Shown here: piece after piece, positions 28,679 to 34,400 of the stretch
How the letters are laid out: every line of letters starts with the position of its first letter
Numbering within the stretch: the first letter of the stretch is position 1
Program-made: the position numbers and the translations under genes
Assembly: GCA_016841675.1 (NCBI GenBank)
Contig: JAENYQ010000034.1
Location: forward strand, 1-34,400
Reading direction: 5' to 3'
Length of the DNA stretch: 34,400 nt
From: Desulfotomaculum sp.
Lineage (GTDB): Bacteria; Bacillota; Desulfotomaculia; Desulfotomaculales; Desulfallaceae
Notes under the pieces: model-generated
What the model was told of the DNA's origin: nothing
Seen by the model: the letters and a program-made list of their open reading frames with translations, nothing else
Databases searched by the model: none

Positions 28679-29377
28679 TTAGTAGATGTCAGGTGGAAGA
28701 ATATTGATATTTTTATTGTAATCCCACAGTTCAATCACAATATCCAACCTGTCCCTACCGCTGTTTTTGCCTGCCGCCGTTATGTGTGCTTTTCTAATAA
28801 TCTCATTATTAGGTTCCACCCACACGCGGTAAACAAAGTCGTCGTAGTTTAACTCCATTAAAGGATTTTCCACTATCGGTCGCAGTTCCAGTACGTACAT
28901 TTTTTCCCCTTTAATTTTTTCAGCGTTTAAAGATTTAATTTCGGGAATGTCTCTAAATACGAAACTACCCAGAGGGTTTAACTCGGTGATAAATAATTCC
29001 GAGTCCACCAAACTGTTTTCCGGTAATACAGACCAACTGTCAGACCAGTAACCTTTGATATACGCCTGCCCTTGTGCGTAAATGAACTCTACCGGTGTAT
29101 TTTGCATGGTGCCAACGATATGGACCCCGTCGGGTGCCGCTTTTTTGCCCTCAATGGCTGAAATCACCCGGTCGCTCATTTTAACTTGCACACTAAAACA
29201 AAAGGATTGACTGCTTAGCGTGTTAACTAGGGCCGCGTGGAACACCTGCTCTGGGTTCTGCACAGACCGGGTGCGAAAAGATTCGGTAGCTCGGAGCGCC
29301 ACAAATAACAGCACCAAAATGACGGCCGCAATTAAAATGTTTTTTTGATTTAAAATCAACCACCTTGTATTGTTCAT
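28679..29377 (-). CDS. Membrane-anchored extracytoplasmic protein
   Basis: A 232-residue protein with one N-terminal membrane helix (residues ~13-30, ILIAAVILVLLFVAL) and an extracytoplasmic domain of ~195 residues. The domain is beta-rich, with strands such as FCFSVQVKM, VHIVGTMQNTPVEFIYAQGQAYIKGYW and MYVLELRP. That layout resembles LolA/LppX-like or DUF4412-like folds, but no family is assigned. There is no lipobox. GAAGGGGG precedes the ATG. It is divergent from the DUF1015 gene. A role in envelope or spore biology is possible but unsupported. Confidence 0.78.
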   Translation of the reverse strand: MNNTRWLILNQKNILIAAVILVLLFVALRATESFRTRSVQNPEQVFHAALVNTLSSQSFCFSVQVKMSDRVISAIEGKKAAPDGVHIVGTMQNTPVEFIYAQGQAYIKGYWSDSWSVLPENSLVDSELFITELNPLGSFVFRDIPEIKSLNAEKIKGEKMYVLELRPIVENPLMELNYDDFVYRVWVEPNNEIIRKAHITAAGKNSGRDRLDIVIELWDYNKNINILPPDIY

Positions 29378-29517
29378 GCTATCGCCCCCTTCAAAATAAA
29401 TTTATACTTGGTAGCAGGGGCAAATATACCAATTAGCGGCCAGCCTGTTTTTTAAATGGCTGCTGTGGTAAAATATGAAGGTGAAAAAAACGATACATAA
29501 TGCAGGAGGAAAAATAA

Positions 29518-30819
29518 ATGGCCGGGATTATACCCATTTGCGGCTTGCGCTACGATGAAAGAAAGGCCGGGGACATTAGAAATCTGGTAACACCACCATA
29601 CGATGTTATAGACCGGGAGGCACAAGAAGGGTATTATAACCGCAGCCCCTTCAATATTATCAGACTGGAATACGGTAAACAAAACTCGACAGATAACGAA
29701 AAAGAAAACCGTTACTCCCGCGCAGCCGATTATTTCAGCCGCTGGCAAAATGAAAGCGTCCTTTGTCAGGAGGAAGAACCGGCTATTTACCTGTACCGCC
29801 AGCGGTTTACCATATCCGAGCAGGAACTGGAGCGCACCGGGATTATTTGCGGTGTAAGGCTGGAACCGTATGAAAATGGCGTGGTGCTCCCCCACGAGGA
29901 GACCATGCCGGGACACAAGGCCGACCGTTTGGCTTTGATGCGGGCCTGCGGAGCTAATTTTAGCCCAATTTTCGGGTTATACAGTGACCAGGAAAGAACC
30001 ATTGACCGCTTGCTAGACCAAGTAACCGGCGCCAGGGACCCCGAAATTAAATTTGTTGATGAATGGGGACAGGGTCACCGCCTTTGGGTGGTAAAGGAAC
30101 CGGATGTACTGCGGCAGGTGCGGGAACTTATGGAACCACGGCGCATCTTTATCGCCGATGGCCACCACCGTTATGAAACGGCGCTCAATTATGCTCGGGA
30201 AAATGCCGCCGCCGGCAATATTATGATGACTTTGATAAACCTTTATGATCCAGGACTAATTGTGTTGCCCACGCATCGGCTAATTGTATCTTCAAAGGTG
30301 GAACCTGAGAAGCTGCCGGGAGCACTGCAGCAAGACTTCCTGGTGGAGAGGGTAACAGATCGTAATATAAATAGGATGCAGGCGTATATGGCTGAGAAGG
30401 CCGGTTTGGACAGAGCCGGCGGGAACAAGAACGGTTGGGTTTTCGGCCTTTATACCGGGGCCGGCAACTTTTATGTGTTGCAGTTGAAGGACGAAAAAAT
30501 AATAAAACAAAAAATGCCGGCTGAATGTTCACCGGCCTGGTGTCGGTTGGACGTTTCGGTGCTGCAGAAGTTAGTTCTTGATAATGTTATGGGCATAGGC
30601 CGGGAAGCCCTGGCCGGCGGCGAGGCTGTTCAGTACACCAGGGATGCTGGGGAGGCTATCCAGGCGGTGGAACAGGGCAGGTGCAAGGCATCATTCCTGA
30701 TGAACCCCACCGGCATAGCCGAAGTAACGACGGTAGCCGAAAACGGGGAAAAGATGCCCCAAAAATCCACTTTCTTTTACCCAAAACTAATAACCGGGCT
30801 GGTGCTCAACAAGTTTTGA
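29518..30819 (+). CDS. DUF1015 family protein
   Basis: A 433-residue soluble protein of the DUF1015 (COG4198) family. Landmarks are the N-terminal LVTPPYDVIDREAQEGYYNRSPFNIIRLE, the GVVLPHEETMPGHKADRL segment, and the probable active-site motif IADGHHRYETALNY. Length and order of motifs match the family. In other bacteria relatives are found near D-3-phosphoglycerate dehydrogenase and have been linked to serine-type metabolism, but the reaction is not settled. AGGAGG precedes the ATG at 29518. It lies alone on the plus strand, divergent from the membrane-anchored protein. Confidence 0.92.
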   Translation: MAGIIPICGLRYDERKAGDIRNLVTPPYDVIDREAQEGYYNRSPFNIIRLEYGKQNSTDNEKENRYSRAADYFSRWQNESVLCQEEEPAIYLYRQRFTISEQELERTGIICGVRLEPYENGVVLPHEETMPGHKADRLALMRACGANFSPIFGLYSDQERTIDRLLDQVTGARDPEIKFVDEWGQGHRLWVVKEPDVLRQVRELMEPRRIFIADGHHRYETALNYARENAAAGNIMMTLINLYDPGLIVLPTHRLIVSSKVEPEKLPGALQQDFLVERVTDRNINRMQAYMAEKAGLDRAGGNKNGWVFGLYTGAGNFYVLQLKDEKIIKQKMPAECSPAWCRLDVSVLQKLVLDNVMGIGREALAGGEAVQYTRDAGEAIQAVEQGRCKASFLMNPTGIAEVTTVAENGEKMPQKSTFFYPKLITGLVLNKF

Positions 30820-30881
30820 GATTGTACCTAGCCAGGCTTTTTCTCCATCATTTGTTAGCTGGCGAGCAGATACTTAATTAA

Positions 30882-30966
30882 GTACATTCACAAATTGTGT
30901 ACATTCACAAATTGTGTACATTCATAAGTTGGGGACATTCACAAATTGGGGACATTCCTCCGCAGG
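30882..30966 (+). repeat. 17-bp tandem repeat array with palindromic end
   Basis: Five consecutive 17-bp units of the type GTACATTCACAAATTGT, drifting to GGACATTCACAAATTGG and GGACATTCCTCCGCAGG. The last units form GGGGACA with TGTCCCC at about 30970-30978, a REP-like inverted repeat. It resembles REP/MITE relics found between genes in Clostridia; no transposase is present. Confidence 0.65.
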
Positions 30967-30978
30967 ATGTGTGTCCCC

Positions 30979-31484
30979 AATCCTTATTAGGAGGTGTGTC
31001 CTCTTTCTATAAAAAGGAGTTGCGTGTACCCTTTCCCGCCCCCCACTGGTCAGCCTTTCAAGGTGCTATACACTAATTAATTTCCCGCCCCATGATGATA
31101 TTTTCGCACGGTATTCCTATCCTACGCATTCGCTTAAGAAAGAAATCCGGCCTGCATTACTAAGGCCGGATGGACTGGCTGGCAATTTGTTTCACCATTA
31201 GGGTACAGGTCGGAAATGATCACAAAATACCCGCCCGGCGTTTCTTGCGCGACCACCTCCAAGTTTGGCAGTGATTTTTAAAGCGTTGCATTTCATATTA
31301 CTATTAAATCGGCAATCTTCAATGAAACAATTCATTCTTTTCATGAAGGACACCCCGCCTCGGCAATATAAATATATTGTTAATCGTTAATATTTCACCG
31401 GGTTGTTATCTTATACTGAAAAAGCTCTGCCAATTAATAATTGCAGTTTATTTACTTTTCTTTATCGGGAGGATGAATAATGTA
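30979..31484. other. Intergenic region with minus-strand hairpin and possible gene fragment
   Basis: No complete gene. A hairpin ATCCGGCC/GGCCGGAT (31145-31171), with T-rich sequence after it on the minus strand, looks like a terminator. Before it on the minus strand a frame reads ETPGGYFVIISDLYPNGETN, with no proper start, possibly the end of a decayed gene. Confidence 0.4.
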
Positions 31485-32201
31485 ATGAACATAAATCTTA
31501 TTCCCGTGGCATCAGCGGCCGGTACCGAGGCGATGAGCGGTGCCACCGCCGTTGTTTTTGATGTTTTAAGGGCCTCCAGCACCATTGTGACAGCACTGTC
31601 GTCCGGTTACCGGATGGTTTATCCAGTTGTTAACGTTGAAGAAGCCGTGCAGATAGCCCGGGAACGGGGATTTTGCCTGGCCGGTGAGCGGGGTGGACAG
31701 AAAATTCCAGGTTTTCCGATGGGCAATTCACCGCTTGAATTTTCCACTGGTCCGGTTGCCGGAGCAGATATCTTGGTGCTGACCACATCCAATGGAACCG
31801 CCGCCATTCGCAAGGCCTCTACCGCTGAGAAGGTATTGATCGGGTCAATTATCAACGCCCGGGCCGTTGCTCGAACGGCCATAAGTGAAGGACGGGATAT
31901 TGCACTGATTTGCGCCGGCTCAGACGGATTATATGCACTGGAAGATATATTGGGTGCCGGTTTTGTGTTGATGGAAATTGTCGCCACAGCTAACTCCGTA
32001 CCGGCAATGGATGACCAGGCACTGACGGCACTGTGTTTGGCCCGTTATTATCAACAAGACCCGCTGGCTGGTTTAATGGAGGCAAACCACGGCAAAAAAC
32101 TGTTGGGATTAGGCTTGAAAAGCGATCTGCGCTGGTGTTCCAGGCTTAATTTATATGATACAGTCCCAATCTTTGCTGGCAATTATATCAAGGGTAGTTA
32201 A
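31485..32201 (+). CDS. comB: ComB-like 2-phosphosulfolactate phosphatase
   Basis: A 238-residue protein of the ComB family, which removes phosphate from 2-phosphosulfolactate in coenzyme M or sulfolactate metabolism. Landmarks are AVVFDVLRASSTIVTAL, LAGERGGQKIPGFPMGNSPLEF, LTTSNGTAAI and ICAGSDGLYALEDILGAGF. The long upstream in-frame extension to 31377 lacks support; the ATG at 31485-31487 follows GGGAGG. Other coenzyme M genes are not in the window, and many Clostridia carry ComB alone, so the physiological substrate is uncertain. Confidence 0.88.
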   Translation: MNINLIPVASAAGTEAMSGATAVVFDVLRASSTIVTALSSGYRMVYPVVNVEEAVQIARERGFCLAGERGGQKIPGFPMGNSPLEFSTGPVAGADILVLTTSNGTAAIRKASTAEKVLIGSIINARAVARTAISEGRDIALICAGSDGLYALEDILGAGFVLMEIVATANSVPAMDDQALTALCLARYYQQDPLAGLMEANHGKKLLGLGLKSDLRWCSRLNLYDTVPIFAGNYIKGS

Positions 32202-32290
32202 ATGTGGCGGATTTAATCCCTAAACATTTTGTTGCGAATATCTTTTAAAAAGGATATTCTGGTGGAAAATAATGTTTGGGAGGTGTCACC

Positions 32291-34219
32291 ATGCCAAAAA
32301 ATATCAGAGAGGTCTTGGAAAGCATTCCTCCGTTCAATTATTTACCATCTGATGTGCTAGATACATTGGAATTAAAACTGAATTTAAAAACCTTTTCCCC
32401 GGGCATCTACGTAATTAGACAGTCCCAAGACAGCTTAAACACGTTATTTCTAATTGTCAGGGGTTCGGCGGAGATTGTTGCTGTCAACGACAAGGGCGAT
32501 GAAGCGGTCATCGGGTACAGGGGCGTAGAAGAATTTTTTGGTGAAACGGGTTTGATCGACGAGCAGTATCCGGCGTCGGTCAGGGTTAAGGAAGAGTTAA
32601 CCTGTATCCTGATTCCAGGTGAAGTAATCGAACATTTAATTGGCAAACACAGCGATTTTGCGAGCTATCTCACCGAATTGCTGGTGGTGCGCATGCGTTC
32701 ACTGTATGACAGTATAATTCATGAGCAAATATTTGATTCATCAGCACAATTAGAGACGCCGCTTTTTCGCAAGCGGATCAGTGCTATAATGTCATCCCCG
32801 GTAATTACCTGCACGACTGATCACTTGATTACTGATGTAGCTAGAATAATGGAACAGAACAATATCAGTGCCGTGGTGGTAACCAGTGGTGATAGTAACC
32901 CGGTAGGGCTGATTACAATGGCCAACCTGGTGCATCGGGTGCTAGCGCGGTCTGTCACTGATTACCTGGCCATAACCGCCGGACAAATCATGAGTCGAAA
33001 TGTGGTCAGTATTGCAGCTGATTCTTTTTATGTCGATGCCCTAATGGCTGCATCAAGGAACCAGGTTAAGCACTTGGTTGTAACCAGCCGCGGTAGGCTG
33101 GTGGGAATGGTTACCCTGGCCGATTTGATTAAGACCAGGGCTGCCGGCAATCTTAAGCTAATCCATGACATCGAATCCCAACCGGATATTGACGGGCTGG
33201 CCAGGATCGGTACTGAAATCGACACCTTATTAAATGCGCTAGTGGCCGAGAGGGCGCCGGTGCCGGAAATACTCATGATCCTTAATGAGTTTCACGAACG
33301 GCTGACCCGTAAGGTGGTCCAGCTCTGTGAATTGGACATGGTTAACCGGGGGTACCCAGTTGCGCCGGTGGAATACTGTTGGGTGAACACGGGCAGTGCA
33401 GGTCGGGAGGAACAGACGATCCGAACCGACCAGGACAACTTTATCATCTTTAAGGATCATGCAACCGAAAGTGCGGACAGTATCCGGGAGTATTTTCTTA
33501 AACTAGCTCTACTGATTAACGAGGGTCTGGACCGCTGCGGATTTGTCAAGTGTCCGGGTAATGTTATGGCTTCCAATCCTCAGTGGTGTAAATCATTGGG
33601 GGAATGGGAGCAAGTGGTTGAACATTGGGTTGAATCAGTAGGCGGCGACCCCAATGCTCTGCGGCAGATCACTATCATGATGGATTTTAAACCGGTATAC
33701 GGGGAGAAAAAACTGGCCGATACGCTGTGGAAAAAAGTAATTACTTTTTACGGCCAATCGCCGGCCATATCGCATTATTTAACCCAGGATGATCTCAGCA
33801 CCAAAGTGCCCAAAACTATTTGGGGCGGTTTTGCCACTGAAAAATCGGGGCCGCATAAGGATCAGATTAATCTTAAAAACTTGGCTTGCGTTCACATGGT
33901 AAACTGCACCAGGATATTTGCTCTGAAAAACGGGATTACCGAAACCAATACTTTTAAAAGGCTATCCGAGCTTAGAAAAAAGGGTGGTTTAAAGTCTGAC
34001 GAAGCCGACTTCATCGAAACGGCTTACGAAACACTGTTGATGTTTCGGATCCGTGAGAACCTGAAGAAAGTTAACCGGGGTGAAAAAGCAGATAACTACA
34101 TTAACCCGTCCCATTTAACCAGGCAAGAGCGAGAAATATTAAAGGATGCTTTTACAGCCGTTGCCCGGTTACAAAAGTTAACCAGTACAAGTTTTACCCT
34201 CTTTTGGCTGATTAGGTAA
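32291..34219 (+). CDS. cNMP-binding/CBS/DUF294 nucleotidyltransferase-like signalling protein
   Basis: A 642-residue three-part cytoplasmic protein. Residues ~10-135 form a cyclic-nucleotide-binding domain (FFGETGLIDEQYPASVRV). Residues ~155-285 hold two CBS repeats (IMSSPVITCTTDHLITDVARIMEQNNISAVVV and IMSRNVVSIAADSFYVDALM), which usually bind adenosyl ligands. From about 330 comes a DUF294-type nucleotidyltransferase-like domain, with GSAGREEQTIRTDQDN near residue 367, and a C-terminal helical domain. This fusion is well known in bacteria, with a presumed role in nucleotide-sensing regulation; the target is unknown. GGGAGGTG precedes the ATG at 32291. Confidence 0.92.
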   Translation: MPKNIREVLESIPPFNYLPSDVLDTLELKLNLKTFSPGIYVIRQSQDSLNTLFLIVRGSAEIVAVNDKGDEAVIGYRGVEEFFGETGLIDEQYPASVRVKEELTCILIPGEVIEHLIGKHSDFASYLTELLVVRMRSLYDSIIHEQIFDSSAQLETPLFRKRISAIMSSPVITCTTDHLITDVARIMEQNNISAVVVTSGDSNPVGLITMANLVHRVLARSVTDYLAITAGQIMSRNVVSIAADSFYVDALMAASRNQVKHLVVTSRGRLVGMVTLADLIKTRAAGNLKLIHDIESQPDIDGLARIGTEIDTLLNALVAERAPVPEILMILNEFHERLTRKVVQLCELDMVNRGYPVAPVEYCWVNTGSAGREEQTIRTDQDNFIIFKDHATESADSIREYFLKLALLINEGLDRCGFVKCPGNVMASNPQWCKSLGEWEQVVEHWVESVGGDPNALRQITIMMDFKPVYGEKKLADTLWKKVITFYGQSPAISHYLTQDDLSTKVPKTIWGGFATEKSGPHKDQINLKNLACVHMVNCTRIFALKNGITETNTFKRLSELRKKGGLKSDEADFIETAYETLLMFRIRENLKKVNRGEKADNYINPSHLTRQEREILKDAFTAVARLQKLTSTSFTLFWLIR

Positions 34220-34235
34220 TACTCTTTATTAAGCT

Positions 34236-34296
34236 TGTCATCCTGAGCGCAGCGAAGGATCTGGCTTTAAGATTCTTCGCTGCGCTCAGAATGACA
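34236..34296. repeat. Intergenic palindromic repeat
   Basis: TGTCATCCTGAGCGCAGCGA extends to a ~22-bp arm (34236-34257) that is inverted at 34275-34296 with one mismatch. It is a widespread dispersed palindrome of bacterial genomes (the CTGAGCGCAGCGAAGGAT type). It may also end transcription of the DUF294 gene, though without a T-run. A partial further copy (ATGACAGG) follows. Confidence 0.75.
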
Positions 34297-34400
34297 GGAT
34301 CCTTCTTGATATTCATAGCAATGACAGGCTTAATGGCAAGGTTCGTCACTTCTTTTATTCATAGCAATTTTTCACGCGCGCCCGCACCACGATAAACGAA

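Noticed and set aside
31185-31320. Minus-strand frame ETPGGYFVIISDLYPNGETN as a gene
   Set aside because: No start codon with a ribosome site; at most a fragment of a lost gene, so it is mentioned only in the intergenic entry.

Overview
The window looks like a chromosomal segment of an endospore-forming, Gram-positive Clostridia-type bacterium, most likely Peptococcaceae (Desulfotomaculum/Pelotomaculum-like). The reasons are strong AGGAGG ribosome binding sites, ATG/GTG/TTG starts, a YjcZ-type small membrane protein, and a UPF0182/DUF1015/ComB/CBS-DUF294 gene set common in that group. The assignment is inference from gene content; no 16S or other marker is present.

Left chromosomal flank (1-5600): four minus-strand genes (UPF0182 membrane protein, small Cys4 protein, GalT-like enzyme, D-Ala-D-Ala ligase), then a tRNA-Trp(CCA) gene on the plus strand with a near-consensus promoter.

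Integrated element (5626-27850, about 22.2 kb): it sits in the 3' part of tRNA-Trp and is bounded by a 47-bp perfect direct repeat (attL 5626-5672, attR 27804-27850). The tyrosine integrase lies just inside attR. GGCGACA-type repeats, probably integrase arm sites, lie inside both ends. The right part holds integrase, a DUF6076-like protein, a divergent XRE repressor with inverted-repeat operators, an excisionase-like protein, a CHC2 primase-type protein, a VapE-type helicase, an iteron-flanked AT-rich probable replication origin, a DEAH helicase, a RusA resolvase and a RinA/ArpU-like late regulator. The middle encodes a GGPGSG-type zinc-ribbon protein, several small proteins, a 379-aa internal-virion-like protein and a 1563-aa large phage protein. 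The left part holds a plus-strand block (ParB-like gene remnant, hairpin-rich stretch, a short lipoprotein, a two-TM protein), then minus-strand RHH, Com-like, DCD/dUTPase-family and membrane-protein genes. A subtilase without visible catalytic Asp/His lies at the extreme left between two copies of a palindromic repeat.

No terminase, portal, capsid or tail gene is visible. The element is therefore a replication-competent-looking but packaging-deficient prophage derivative or phage satellite that keeps one or two probable ejection proteins. Integrase, Xis-like protein and repressor would control excision; primase, VapE, helicase, RusA and the iteron origin would drive autonomous replication; the RinA/ArpU-like protein would switch on the late genes.

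Right chromosomal flank (27851-34400): the original tRNA-Trp terminator (now separated from its gene), a YjcZ-like peptide, a 44-aa peptide, a membrane-anchored extracytoplasmic protein, a DUF1015 protein, a ComB-like phosphatase, a cNMP/CBS/DUF294 signalling protein, and two blocks of intergenic repeats.
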